Origin: Sideroxydans sp.
GTDB lineage: Bacteria > Pseudomonadota > Gammaproteobacteria > Burkholderiales > Gallionellaceae
Direction of reading: 5' to 3'
Assembly (NCBI GenBank): GCA_027310665.1
Contig: DAIDAJ010000127.1
Span: 38,201 to 102,200 of the forward strand
Length of the DNA: 64,000 nt
Every line of letters begins with the position of its first letter. Positions within the stretch are counted from its first letter, which is position 1. This document shows, in pieces, positions 1 to 8,362 of the stretch. The position numbers were made by a program, and so were the translations under genes. The notes beneath the pieces are model-generated. The model saw only the letters and a list, made by a program, of their open reading frames with translations. It ran no database searches and was not told the DNA's origin.

Positions 1-1
1 C

Positions 2-631
2 GGCAACTGGAAGGGCACGCTGCTCAATGCATTGCTGCACCATGCACCGCAGCTTGCCGAGGTACCGCGCGCGGGCATCGTGCACAGGCTGGACAAGGAC
101 ACCAGTGGCCTGATGGTGGTTGCCAAGACGCTCATTGCGCAGACCGCGCTGGTGCGGCAGATGCAGGCGCGCAGCGTGAAACGCGAATATCTCGCGCTGG
201 TGTGGGGCGAGCTGGATTACGGCGGCGTCATCGATCTGCCCATCGGACGTCATCCATCGCAGCGCGTCAAGATGGCGGTGATCGAGGGAGGCAAGGAAGC
301 GGTTACTCATTACAGCGTGGAAGCGAATTTCCCCAGCTGCACTCTATTGCGTTGCAGACTTGAGACCGGGCGCACGCACCAGATCCGCGTGCACCTGACG
401 CATCTCGGCCATCCCCTGATCGGCGACAGCGTGTACCAGAAGGGCGTGCAGAAATGCGCACTGCCTTTGCGCGAACTGTTGAACAAGTTTCCGCGGCAGG
501 CACTGCACGCGACGAAACTGGCGCTGAAACACCCGGTTACCGGCGAATCGATGGAATGGGAAGTGCCGTTGCCGGAAGATATGGAACAGCTGCTGGACCA
601 GATCGACGAGGCGAGCGATGGCATTGCTTGA
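2..631 (+). CDS. rluD: Ribosomal large-subunit pseudouridine synthase RluD, 5'-truncated by the window edge
   Basis: The reading frame is open from base 2, so the true start lies upstream of the window and about 209 residues are visible. RluD isomerises uridines in the helix 69 region of 23S rRNA in the cytoplasm. Visible signatures are the catalytic-loop motif HRLDKDTSGL (the Asp is the nucleophile), the GRTHQIRVH motif, and the family C-terminal part (HLGHPLIGDSVY, then LHATKLALKHP). The N-terminal S4 domain that RluD normally has is not in view. The stop overlaps the pgeF start by 14 bp, a common rluD-pgeF arrangement that suggests translational coupling. RluC is less likely because of the RluD-type context. 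Confidence 0.93.
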   Translation, partial: GNWKGTLLNALLHHAPQLAEVPRAGIVHRLDKDTSGLMVVAKTLIAQTALVRQMQARSVKREYLALVWGELDYGGVIDLPIGRHPSQRVKMAVIEGGKEAVTHYSVEANFPSCTLLRCRLETGRTHQIRVHLTHLGHPLIGDSVYQKGVQKCALPLRELLNKFPRQALHATKLALKHPVTGESMEWEVPLPEDMEQLLDQIDEASDGIA

Positions 632-1358
632 GCATTGCATCGTCCCGGACTGGCCGGCGCCCGCGAACGTGAAAGCGCTGCAAACGACGCGCCACGGTGG
701 CATCAGTGCCGCCCCGTATGACACATTTAACCTCGGTTCGCATGTCGGCGATAACCCGCAAGCCGTTGCGCGCAACCGCCAACTGCTGGAGCCCCTTGTG
801 CCGAGTGAGCCCGTGTGGCTGGAGCAAGTGCATGGTACCGTTGTCGCCAATGCAGAGGCCGCATCCTGCCGTGTTCAGGCCGATGCCTGCATCGCGCGCC
901 ATCGCGGTGCGGTGTGCGTGGTGATGACGGCAGATTGCCTGCCCGTGTTGCTGTGCGACGAGGCGGGTACGGTGGTCGGTGCGGTGCATGCGGGCTGGAA
1001 GGGATTGGCCGCCGGTGTCATCGAAGCCACCGTAAACGCGATGGAAGTCGCACCGCACCAGTTGATGGCATGGTTCGGTCCCGCCATCGGACAGGAAGCG
1101 TTCGAGGTCGGTGCAGAGGTGAGAGCCGCTTTCATTGCGCATCAGGCGCGGGCTGCCGAGGCATTCGTGGCGCATGGCGGGCAGGGTAAATACCTTGCCG
1201 ACATCTACCTGCTGGCCCGCCAGCGGCTTGAAGCGCTGGGCATCAGGAAGGTCAGTGGGGGAAATTACTGCACCTATCACCAGAAGGACAGGTTCTTTTC
1301 CTACCGCCGCGACGGGGTGACCGGACGCATGGGGACGTTTATCTGGCTGGGCGAGTGA
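618..1358 (+). CDS. pgeF: PgeF/YfiH-family purine nucleosidase-like protein (peptidoglycan editing factor)
   Basis: A 246-residue protein of the PgeF/YfiH/LACC1 family (formerly polyphenol oxidase family). Members are zinc-dependent enzymes; PgeF is linked to removing misincorporated residues from peptidoglycan precursors, and relatives act on purine nucleosides. The expected His-Cys-His metal ligands are visible: LEQVHG near residue 70, the Cys of TADCLPV near residue 110, and HAGWKG near residue 127. A GPAIGQEAFEVG stretch follows, where many members have GPCIG, so that cysteine is replaced by alanine. The ATG overlaps the 3' end of rluD. The length is normal for the family. The exact substrate cannot be told from sequence. 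Confidence 0.9.
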   Translation: MALLEHCIVPDWPAPANVKALQTTRHGGISAAPYDTFNLGSHVGDNPQAVARNRQLLEPLVPSEPVWLEQVHGTVVANAEAASCRVQADACIARHRGAVCVVMTADCLPVLLCDEAGTVVGAVHAGWKGLAAGVIEATVNAMEVAPHQLMAWFGPAIGQEAFEVGAEVRAAFIAHQARAAEAFVAHGGQGKYLADIYLLARQRLEALGIRKVSGGNYCTYHQKDRFFSYRRDGVTGRMGTFIWLGE

Positions 1359-1379
1359 GTTCTTGCCTCAAGCGACAGA

Positions 1380-1577
1380 ATGGAGAAGGAATTGAACAGG
1401 ATCGTCTTGCTTGCCATCGCACTCTCGCTGCCGCTGTCCGCCGGCGCCTACGATTGCACTGGCATCGCAACTGTGTCCGGGAATAGGCAGGGGAAAACGG
1501 CCTTTCACAAGTTCTACTATGAGCCCGAGTTCAAGGGCGGAAACAATGGCGTGGAAGATTGCGTGAAACGGCAGTGA
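1380..1577 (+). CDS. Small putative secreted protein, unknown
   Basis: A 65-residue reading frame with a convincing signal peptide (hydrophobic core IVLLAIALSLPLSAGA, then YDC). The short mature part has two cysteines. A purine-rich GGAGAAGGA lies just after the ATG rather than before it, so a TTG at 1392 is a poor alternative start. It sits between pgeF and a FabH-like gene on the same strand. It could be a real small periplasmic protein or the 5' remnant of a longer one, because the mature part ends abruptly. I do not recognise a family. Confidence 0.35.
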   Translation: MEKELNRIVLLAIALSLPLSAGAYDCTGIATVSGNRQGKTAFHKFYYEPEFKGGNNGVEDCVKRQ

Positions 1578-1610
1578 TCGAGATTCCAAAATCAATCGGA
1601 GGCGTGCAGC

Positions 1611-2732
1611 ATGAATAAGGTCTACATCACGGGCAGCGGACTCTGGGTGCCCCCCAACCTCATCACCAACGCGGAACTCGTGGCTTCCTACAACGAGTAT
1701 GTTCGACGCACCAACGAGCGCAATGCTGCCGCCATCGCCAGCGGCGAAGTTGCCGCACTGCCGGAATCGAGCAGCGAGTTCATCGAGAAGGCTTCGGGCA
1801 TCAAGCAGCGCTACGTGGTCGAAAAGACCGGCGTGCTCGATCCCGACCGCATGTGTCCGGTGATCCCGCCGCGCCCGAACGAACAGATCTCGTTGATGGC
1901 GGAGATGGCCGCCGGTGCCGCGCACCAGGCGCTGGCCAATGCGGGACGCCGGGCGGACGAGGTCGACTTGGTCATCGTCGCCTGCTCCAGTTTTCAGCGG
2001 CCCTATCCGGCCATCGCCGTCGAGGTGCAGGGTGCGCTCGGCTGCGGCGGTTACGGCTACGACATGAACGTCGCCTGTTCGTCCGCCACCTTCGGCATCG
2101 AGCAGGCCGCCAACGCCGTGCGATCCGGCAGCGCTCGCTGTGCGCTGGTGATCAGCCCGGAACTGCCCTCGGGCCATCTCGAATGGCGGGACCGCGATTG
2201 CCACTTCATCTTCGGCGATATCGCCACCGCCGTCGTCGTTGAAGCATCTCCCTCGGGCCGGCAGAAGTCTGCATGGGAGATACTCGGCTCCAAAGCCGCA
2301 ACCGTCTTTTCCAACAACATCCGCAACAACAGCGGTTTTCTCGACCGCTGCGACCCGGATTCGCGCGACAACCGCGACAAGCTCTTCATGCAGGAAGGCC
2401 GCAAGGTGTTCAAGGAAGTGTGCCCGATGGCTGCCGACCACATCACCAGCCACCTTGCCGCCAACGGTCTTGCAGCGGGCGATGTCAAACGGTTCTGGTT
2501 GCACCAGGCCAACCTGACCATGAACCACTTGATCGCGAAGCGCATCCTCGGGCGCGATGCCACACTGGATGAAGCGCCCGTCATCCTCGACAAGTTTGCC
2601 AACACGGCCTCGGCCGGTTCCATCATCGCGTTCCATCAGCACAACATCGATCTCGCGGCAGGGAGCGTCGGCGTTATCTGCTCGTTCGGGGCGGGGTATT
2701 CGATCGGGAGTCATATCCTCAAGCGAATTTGA
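1611..2732 (+). CDS. Beta-ketoacyl-ACP synthase III (FabH-like)
   Basis: A 373-residue thiolase-fold condensing enzyme. It would catalyse Claisen condensation of an acyl-CoA or acyl-ACP with malonyl-ACP in the cytoplasm. The Cys-His-Asn triad is visible: Cys in NVACSSATFG near residue 150, His in FWLHQANLTMNHL near residue 297, and Asn in KFANTASAGS near residue 328. It is about 55 residues longer than housekeeping FabH (about 317). The extra length is mainly in the N-terminal half (residues 25-85), as in the PA3286-type subfamily that feeds medium-chain acyl-CoA into fatty-acid synthesis. GGAGG precedes the ATG. No other fatty-acid genes are adjacent, so this is probably an accessory synthase; its substrate is inference. 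Confidence 0.85.
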   Translation: MNKVYITGSGLWVPPNLITNAELVASYNEYVRRTNERNAAAIASGEVAALPESSSEFIEKASGIKQRYVVEKTGVLDPDRMCPVIPPRPNEQISLMAEMAAGAAHQALANAGRRADEVDLVIVACSSFQRPYPAIAVEVQGALGCGGYGYDMNVACSSATFGIEQAANAVRSGSARCALVISPELPSGHLEWRDRDCHFIFGDIATAVVVEASPSGRQKSAWEILGSKAATVFSNNIRNNSGFLDRCDPDSRDNRDKLFMQEGRKVFKEVCPMAADHITSHLAANGLAAGDVKRFWLHQANLTMNHLIAKRILGRDATLDEAPVILDKFANTASAGSIIAFHQHNIDLAAGSVGVICSFGAGYSIGSHILKRI

Positions 2733-2763
2733 CGGTATCGATGGCTAACATTCCTGACCTTTC

Positions 2764-4335
2764 ATGCAAGAAATAACCGTCACCCAACGCAAAGTTGTCA
2801 TCGCCGCCTGTTTCGGTACATTCCTCGAGTGGTACGACTTCCTTACCTTTGCGTCCCTGGCGACCTATTTCAGCGTGCTGTTCTTTCCGCCCGAGAATCC
2901 TACCGCGGCGTTGCTGATGAGCCTTGCTACCTTCGGTGTCGGCATGGTGGTGCGGCCATTGGGTTCGGCATTGTTCGGATCGCTGGCGGACAAATACGGC
3001 CGCCGTCCTGTCTTCATCGCCACCATCTCGCTGATGGGCGCGACGACGTTCCTGGTGGGCCTGCTGCCGACCTATGCGCAGATCGGCATATTTGCCCCGT
3101 TATTGCTGCTGCTGTTGCGCCTGCTGCAAGGTTTGGCGGTCGGCGGCGAGATCGGCGGCGTGGCGGTCTATCTGACCGAACACTCGCCGAAAGGCAAGCG
3201 CGGTGTCTATACCAGTGTGCTGCAACTGATGGGTCCGTTGGGCATCCTGGTTTCGACGTTCCAGATCGTGCTGCTGCATCTGTTTCTTGCCGATCCCGCA
3301 TTCAATGCCTGGGGCTGGCGCATCCCGTTCCTGTTTTCCGCCTTGTTGCTGTTCATCTCGATCAAGAGCCGCATGAGCCTGGAGGAATCGCCGGTATTTC
3401 GCCAGTTGCAGGCGGAGGGCACGGTCTCCAAGGCCCCCCTGCGGGAATGCCTGAGCGATCGCCGCACCTTGGGACGCATGGCGCTGCTGTTCTTCTGCAT
3501 TTCTTCAGGCGGTTCGCTGCTGTTCTTCTCTTCGCAGGTGTATGCCAACGTGTTCCTGAAAAGCGTGGTGCGGCTGGATGCAGAGCTCGCCAGCACGCTG
3601 GTCATGACGAGTACCCTGCTGCTGTTTCCGCTCACCATCTTTTGCGGCTGGCTTTCGGACAAGATCGGGCGCAGGCCGGTCTTGCTGGCAGGCCTGATTC
3701 TGGGCGCGATCACGATCCTGCCGGTGTTCAAAGGCTTGCAACATTACGGCAATCCGGCGCTGGAACGTTTCAATCGCGAAGTCGCGGTCGCGCTGTACGG
3801 CAGGGATTGCGACTACAGTCCATTCCGCAAGGCGGCGAACGATTGCGAGCGCAATCAGGAATTTCTCACCAGGAACGGCGTTTCGTATTCCCTGCAGCCG
3901 CAGCGAACCGGGCGGGATGCGATGGTGAGCATAGGTGGCGATGCCGGAATCGACGGTTTCAGTCCGGAAAAACTGACAGAGATGTTAAAAGCCAAAGGCT
4001 GGTCGGAAAGTGCGGACATAAACCAAGTGAACCGCTTCATGCTGTTCCTGTTGCTCATCGTGCCGGTGATCGCCGTCGCACTGATCACCGGCCCGCAGAC
4101 CGCGGTTCTTGCGGAACTGTTCACGGCGCGCACACGTTATACAGCAGCTGCCGTGCCGCATAACCTGAGCGCGGGCTGGATCGGCGGCCTGTCGCCGTTC
4201 ATGGTCACATTGCTCTCGGTCCAGGCAGGCGATGCGCTGGCGGGACTGTGGTATCCGGTGGGCATGCTGATCTTTGCTTCCGTGCTCGGACTGCTGTTCA
4301 TGCCCGAGACGCTCGACGTCCCCTTGGGCGATTAG
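2764..4335 (+). CDS. Major facilitator transporter, metabolite:H+ symporter (MHS) family
   Basis: A 523-residue inner-membrane transporter. The N-terminus (CFGTFLEWYDF) and the loop DKYGRRPVF are MHS-family signatures, shared with the KgtP, ProP and ShiA group; LQGLAVGGEIGG is the conserved TM4 region and DKIGRRPVL repeats the motif in the second half. A hydrophilic loop of about 95 residues (about 325-425, with two cysteines in CDYSPF and NDCERN) interrupts the second half between transmembrane segments, making the protein longer than typical members (about 430-450). A subfamily of longer MHS proteins has a comparable loop. It starts 31 bp after the FabH-like gene and may be co-transcribed. 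The substrate is probably an organic acid but is not determinable. Confidence 0.85.
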   Translation: MQEITVTQRKVVIAACFGTFLEWYDFLTFASLATYFSVLFFPPENPTAALLMSLATFGVGMVVRPLGSALFGSLADKYGRRPVFIATISLMGATTFLVGLLPTYAQIGIFAPLLLLLLRLLQGLAVGGEIGGVAVYLTEHSPKGKRGVYTSVLQLMGPLGILVSTFQIVLLHLFLADPAFNAWGWRIPFLFSALLLFISIKSRMSLEESPVFRQLQAEGTVSKAPLRECLSDRRTLGRMALLFFCISSGGSLLFFSSQVYANVFLKSVVRLDAELASTLVMTSTLLLFPLTIFCGWLSDKIGRRPVLLAGLILGAITILPVFKGLQHYGNPALERFNREVAVALYGRDCDYSPFRKAANDCERNQEFLTRNGVSYSLQPQRTGRDAMVSIGGDAGIDGFSPEKLTEMLKAKGWSESADINQVNRFMLFLLLIVPVIAVALITGPQTAVLAELFTARTRYTAAAVPHNLSAGWIGGLSPFMVTLLSVQAGDALAGLWYPVGMLIFASVLGLLFMPETLDVPLGD

Positions 4336-4409
4336 CGGTAAGGCATAGAATCGCCCATGCGCATTCGGGCCTCAAGTTTTCCCGCCGGATGTCGTCATAG
4401 ACGTGCGCA

Positions 4410-4428
4410 CTACATTTTATAAATGTAG
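4410..4428. promoter_or_regulatory. Perfect inverted repeat upstream of the chemoreceptor gene
   Basis: CTACATTT-TAT-AAATGTAG, an 8-bp perfect inverted repeat with a 3-bp centre, ends 19 bp before the chemoreceptor ATG. It contains TATAAA (4418-4423), which could be a -10 element. It could be an operator over the promoter or a hairpin in the leader; the sequence does not decide. Confidence 0.5.
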
Positions 4429-4447
4429 CCCCATTTTGGAGAAATCG

Positions 4448-6091
4448 ATGAACAACTGGTACAACTCGCTCAGCATACGCTGGAAGCTTCAATTCGGCTT
4501 CTTCCTGGTGACGATGGTCACCACTGTCTATAACCGCATGCTTGCCTCGCACGAACTGGCGCAGATGGTCGATATCGCGCGCGAAGGCGGGGTCAGCCAG
4601 CAGGTCATCAGCCAACTCGTGGCAAACCATAATGCCTATATTTTCAACTCGTTCTGGGAGTCCGGGCTGGAATTCATGCTCCAGTTTTTCATTATCGGCT
4701 TTGTTGCCAGCCTGTTCGTCAAGCCGATCAAGGCCCTGTGCAATGCGTTGAAGACGGTGGAGAAGGGCGACCTGACCAAGGGCGTGGAGCATCGTTCGCG
4801 CGACGAGATCGGCGAGCTGGAAAAAAGTTTCAACGATATGCTGTCCAAGCTCAACCACATCATGTGCGAGGTGGATGAGAGCGGAAAGGAAATGGAGCAG
4901 TCTGCATTCCAGATCGCCAAGATATCGCACGAAATTGCGGAGGTGGGGCGCAAGGAGCAAAGCCGCTCGGATGAAGTGAACGGCGCCACGCAGCAGTTGC
5001 ACCAGATTTCGGAAAGCGTGCAGGCACAGGCGACCGAAGCAACCGTAAGGGCGCAAAGGACCGAGTCCCAGGCGCGCGAAGGAATCAGTTTTGTGCAGAA
5101 GAACATCTCCGAGATGGAAAACACGGTGCAGGAAGTGAACCAGGCAGCCACGAAGATCAATGAACTGGAGAGATCGGCGGCGCAGATCCACGACATCATC
5201 TCTACCATTCAGGATATCGCCGGACAGACCAATCTGCTGGCGCTCAATGCCGCTATCGAAGCCGCGCGCGCCGGAGAACAGGGGCGCGGATTCGCCGTGG
5301 TGGCCGATGAAGTGCGCAAATTGGCCGAACGCACGACGCAATCGGCCGGTGAGGTTTCGCGCATCATTTCCCAACTGGGCGGCAAGGTGGAAGAAGTGAC
5401 GACGTCGATGAATGTGGTGGTGGGCAAGGTGCACGAGAACCAGAAGCTGGCTGGCGAGACGGCTGCAGTGATCGAACGCATCTCGGTGGATGTCGCGGAA
5501 ACGGCCAGCGCGAACAACGGCATATCCGAAGCGAGCGTCGCGCAGATACGCAATGTGGACACTCTCCAGAAGACACTCAGGGAACTCTTCGCGACGCTGC
5601 AGGAAAGCTCCGTCAAGGTGGAAACGACGGCAGGCATCGGCGACGGGTTGCATACAGTCACCGGGAAGCTGAACAATCTGATGGCTGAATTCACTTTTAA
5701 CCACATTTCTGCTGTCCAGACGATCCAGCACGAGAAGCGCACTTTTCCGCGTGCCGCCAACCGTCTGCTGGTCCATGTGGCGCAGGGTGGTACCTCCGTC
5801 GAATGCCCTAGCCTGGATTTCAGCATGACCGGCATTCGGCTGCTGATGAGCAAAGAACTGGATCGGGACAAGCCGATCGAAATGGAGATATATCTGCCGC
5901 AGGAAGATATCAGTCATTACGAGGGGCAGAAGCCGGTCAGGTTGCCCGGCAGGATCACCTGGCAACGCAAGGAGCAGGGGAAGTTTGTCTGCGGCGTCGC
6001 CTTCGAGAAGATGTCCGATGAAGCGGCCAAACGTTTGCGCGAAGGTTTCAAGTACTACAACAAGGAACCCGAATTCGGTATCGCCCGTTGA
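4448..6091 (+). CDS. Methyl-accepting chemotaxis protein with C-terminal PilZ domain
   Basis: A 547-residue chemoreceptor. The ATG at 4448 is chosen over one 45 bp upstream because TTTTGGAGAAATCG gives a Shine-Dalgarno site at the right distance. Order: TM1 (about 14-35), a short periplasmic stretch of about 40 residues, TM2 (about 75-95), HAMP (about 95-145), and the coiled-coil signalling domain with the conserved hairpin tip ([20 protein letters not shown], then [18 protein letters not shown]). The last 115 residues form a PilZ domain with both c-di-GMP motifs: RTFPR (RxxxR) and DFSMTG (DxSxxG). With almost no periplasmic sensor, its input may be c-di-GMP itself. No che genes are nearby. 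A receptor ending in PilZ would link c-di-GMP to the chemotaxis array; this function is inferred from domains. Confidence 0.9.
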   Translation: MNNWYNSLSIRWKLQFGFFLVTMVTTVYNRMLASHELAQMVDIAREGGVSQQVISQLVANHNAYIFNSFWESGLEFMLQFFIIGFVASLFVKPIKALCNALKTVEKGDLTKGVEHRSRDEIGELEKSFNDMLSKLNHIMCEVDESGKEMEQSAFQIAKISHEIAEVGRKEQSRSDEVNGATQQLHQISESVQAQATEATVRAQRTESQAREGISFVQKNISEMENTVQEVNQAATKINELERSAAQIHDIISTIQDIAGQTNLLALNAAIEAARAGEQGRGFAVVADEVRKLAERTTQSAGEVSRIISQLGGKVEEVTTSMNVVVGKVHENQKLAGETAAVIERISVDVAETASANNGISEASVAQIRNVDTLQKTLRELFATLQESSVKVETTAGIGDGLHTVTGKLNNLMAEFTFNHISAVQTIQHEKRTFPRAANRLLVHVAQGGTSVECPSLDFSMTGIRLLMSKELDRDKPIEMEIYLPQEDISHYEGQKPVRLPGRITWQRKEQGKFVCGVAFEKMSDEAAKRLREGFKYYNKEPEFGIAR

Positions 6092-6098
6092 TACTGGG

Positions 6099-6104
6099 TA
6101 TAAT
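6099..6104 (+). promoter_or_regulatory. Putative -10 element (TATAAT) for the ZIP transporter gene
   Basis: A perfect TATAAT followed by a GC-rich stretch lies 30 bp before the ATG at 6134. No good -35 hexamer is seen 16-18 bp upstream. Similar GGTATAAT/GC-rich contexts occur before purL and the gene at 49439. Confidence 0.45.
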
Positions 6105-6133
6105 CCGCGCCCTTCTTTTATTTCGGTCATCGC

Positions 6134-6907
6134 ATGAGCATCCTGGCCTGGATCATCATCACCAGCCTTCTGGGCGGCATCCTGAGCGTGATAGCGGCTG
6201 CGCTGTTTGCGCTCAATGCACGGGGCGAATACCTTGGCGGACTGGTGAGCTATGCAATCGGAGCGCTACTGGGCGCCGTATTCCTCGACATCCTGCCCGA
6301 GGCGTTCCAGCAAGGACCCAATCTGCCCGCGGTGAGCGCGACGGTGCTGCTCGGTATCCTGCTGTTCTTCACGCTGGAGAAGGTGTTGATCTGGCGCCAC
6401 TGCCATCACGAACACTGCGAAGCGCATGAGCCTCACGAACAGGCGGGGCACGATCACGGGCGCAGCGGCACGATGGTGATCGTCGGCGATACGTTCCACA
6501 ACTTCATCGATGGCATCATCATCGCAGCGGCCTTCCTGGTCGACGTACATCTGGGGGTCGTGACTTCGCTGGCCATCATTGCCCACGAGATCCCGCAGGA
6601 AGTCGGTGATTTTGCGGTCCTGCTGCATTCCGGCTACAGCAAATTACGCGCCTTTCAACTCAATCTCATTTCCAGTTTCGCGACGCTGGTCGGCGGAGTG
6701 CTGGGGTACGTCGCGCTGAAGGACATGCAATCGCTGGTGCCGTATCTGCTGGCCCTTGCGGCGTCCAGCCTGATCTACATCGCGGTGGCAGACCTGATAC
6801 CCGGTTTGCACAAACGAACGCGCATGCGCGATACCGTGCAGCAGGTCGTGTTGATCCTGTTGGGAGTGGGAACAGTCGCGCTGTTCGGTTCCGTCGTCCC
6901 CGCTTGA
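6134..6907 (+). CDS. ZIP-family divalent metal transporter
   Basis: A 257-residue inner-membrane protein with about eight hydrophobic segments. The ZIP metal-site motifs are clear: HNFIDGIIIAAAF in TM4 and AHEIPQEVGDFAVL in TM5. A His-rich cytosolic loop lies between TM3 and TM4 (about residues 93-117: several HxH pairs, HEPHEQAGHDHG-like), as in metal-binding loops of ZIP and CDF carriers. ZIP proteins move Zn2+, Fe2+ or Mn2+ into the cytosol; the specific metal cannot be read. The gene has its own likely promoter and ends at a stem-loop before the convergent hsp20 gene. Confidence 0.9.
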   Translation: MSILAWIIITSLLGGILSVIAAALFALNARGEYLGGLVSYAIGALLGAVFLDILPEAFQQGPNLPAVSATVLLGILLFFTLEKVLIWRHCHHEHCEAHEPHEQAGHDHGRSGTMVIVGDTFHNFIDGIIIAAAFLVDVHLGVVTSLAIIAHEIPQEVGDFAVLLHSGYSKLRAFQLNLISSFATLVGGVLGYVALKDMQSLVPYLLALAASSLIYIAVADLIPGLHKRTRMRDTVQQVVLILLGVGTVALFGSVVPA

Positions 6908-6951
6908 GTTCGTGCGATGACTGGCGCCGGCAGGCTTGAAATGCCACCACC

Positions 6952-6988
6952 GTGCCGGTCAGAAGGTTCTTGCGTATCTGACCGGCAC
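6952..6988. terminator. Stem-loop between convergent ZIP and hsp20 genes
   Basis: A perfect 12-bp stem (GTGCCGGTCAGA paired with TCTGACCGGCAC) with a 13-base loop lies between the two convergent stops. There is no long T-run on either side, so it is a weak intrinsic terminator or a transcript-end stabiliser. Confidence 0.5.
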
Positions 6989-6998
6989 TACTTTGCTG

Positions 6999-7448
6999 TC
7001 ATGACACGGAGACATTGACCGACTTTGGCTTGGCTTTCTCCGACTTTGGAAGAGTCACATTGAGCATGCCGTCCTTGAATTCGGCTTTTACGGCCGATTC
7101 GTCGGCATCGTCTGGCACCCGGAAACTGCGCACGAAGCTGCCATAAGAACACTCGACGCGGTGGAATTTCTTGTTTTTCTCCTCTTTTTCCTGCTTGCGC
7201 TCGCCCTGGATGGTGAGCATGCCGTCCTGGATGGTGACTTTCACGTCATCTTTGCTTACCCCGGGAATTTCCCCCTTGATGAGGTAGGCGGCGTCCGTTT
7301 CGCTGATGTCGACGGAAGGCATCCAGTCTGCAACAGCCAGCATCTCGTTATCCGATGTGGAACGGCTGGGCATTCGCCCGAATATGCGATTCAAGCGACT
7401 TGAGACGTCATCCAGTTCCCGGAAGGGATCCCATTTGATCAAGTTCAT
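6999..7448 (-). CDS. Small heat-shock protein (Hsp20/alpha-crystallin family)
   Basis: A 149-residue cytosolic holdase chaperone. N-terminus MNLIKWDPFREL and the alpha-crystallin domain (about 42-145) are typical, including AYLIKGEIPGVSKDDVKV, the VECSYGSFVRSFRVP strand region and the GMLNVTLPKSE motif. The terminal IxI/V motif is loosely represented by VNVSVS. AAGGAG lies 7 bp before the ATG. It would bind unfolding proteins under heat or oxidative stress. A CTTGAC about 90 bp upstream could be part of a heat-shock promoter but the rest is not convincing. Confidence 0.95.
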   Translation of the reverse strand: MNLIKWDPFRELDDVSSRLNRIFGRMPSRSTSDNEMLAVADWMPSVDISETDAAYLIKGEIPGVSKDDVKVTIQDGMLTIQGERKQEKEEKNKKFHRVECSYGSFVRSFRVPDDADESAVKAEFKDGMLNVTLPKSEKAKPKSVNVSVS

Positions 7449-7584
7449 GATAGTGCTCCTTTTTAAGTTGCGTCAAAGACAAATACCGCTCCGACCCCGC
7501 ATGAAAATAATCAGCCATGGTCAAGCAAAGCTCCAGTTTTAATGCATCCGGTATGAACTACTCCAGCCTGCCAATGTGAGCGGT

Positions 7585-8007
7585 TCATGGCTCCAGCTCC
7601 GGCAGTAACGGATTGATGATCAGCCGCAAAGAGCGCTTGCCGTCAAATTCGACACGGACAAGACTCAGAATGCAGGAAACAATCCTGCCTTGCCGATCTT
7701 GTGCGTCGTAGCGGTGACCGCAATGGCACAGATAATTGAGGAGCGGATTCAAGCGTCCGGCCTGAATCAGGTCGACTCCAGTGAGCTGGGGCAGCAGGCG
7801 CGACACGTGTTGCCAAACCAGATCGCGGCGCTGGAAACCAAACAGGTTTTCAAACGACTTGCTGCAGTCCTGAATCATTCCGCGCTCGTTCAGTGCCAGT
7901 GACGGCGGGTCTTGTGGTTCGATCCAGTACTCATCGCGCCCGTCTCTTGTCCGGCTATTGGAAAAGGGCTGGGCATCACTGGATGAGACACGTCTCTGCA
8001 AGTCCAT
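7585..8007 (-). CDS. Small PAS-domain protein
   Basis: A 140-residue protein. The ATG at 8007 is preferred to an upstream in-frame start because AAGGAGAAAAGAA immediately precedes it. Residues about 33-135 resemble a PAS fold: LALNERGMIQDCSKSFENLFGF, the HVSRLLPQL segment, then GHRYDAQDRQGRIVSC and RLIINPLLPE strands. There is no output domain and no transmembrane segment. It is divergent from a PAS histidine kinase/response regulator pair at 8363-10269, suggesting it may act with it, perhaps as an accessory sensor. The ligand is unknown. Confidence 0.6.
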   Translation of the reverse strand: MDLQRRVSSSDAQPFSNSRTRDGRDEYWIEPQDPPSLALNERGMIQDCSKSFENLFGFQRRDLVWQHVSRLLPQLTGVDLIQAGRLNPLLNYLCHCGHRYDAQDRQGRIVSCILSLVRVEFDGKRSLRLIINPLLPELEP

Positions 8008-8362
8008 TTCTTTTCTCCTTGAGGCTATCTTGAGAAGATGGGGCAATGGGGGATAATTGAATCTACTGCGATGCCGGGATGGAGGAAATACGGGCGAATA
8101 CATATGTATAAATACATATCTGTTTGAGAATATAAGGATTTTCTGTGTACAAGGCTGATTAAAAACGGTATATATCCGGACCATCAAAGGCTGTGTGCTT
8201 TGCAATCAGCAATGGACAAAACGATGCATCCATACACCGGAGGCGGTGCAAAGTGGCATCAGTGAGGAGGCCATGTTACTTTTTTCCGGAATCCGGTTTC
8301 GTGCGGATGCTACTTAGCTATCTGTTTCTGTGATATTTTCGTTACTATTCTGATTAACATCA
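8008..8362. other. Divergent intergenic region between the PAS gene and the sensor kinase gene
   Basis: These 355 bp separate divergent genes and must hold both promoters. The region is AT-rich compared with its surroundings. It contains the palindrome ATATGTAT-AA-ATACATAT at 8102-8119, about 95 bp upstream of the PAS start and 244 bp upstream of the kinase start, a candidate operator for the FixJ-like regulator. No convincing paired -35/-10 boxes were found and no gene is supported. Confidence 0.5.

Noticed and set aside
1368..2714. 448-codon open frame antisense to the FabH-like gene
   Set aside because: Shadow frame; the plus-strand product has the complete Cys-His-Asn triad.
4298..6130. 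610-codon open frame antisense to the chemoreceptor gene
   Set aside because: Shadow frame; the plus strand encodes clear HAMP, signalling and PilZ domains.
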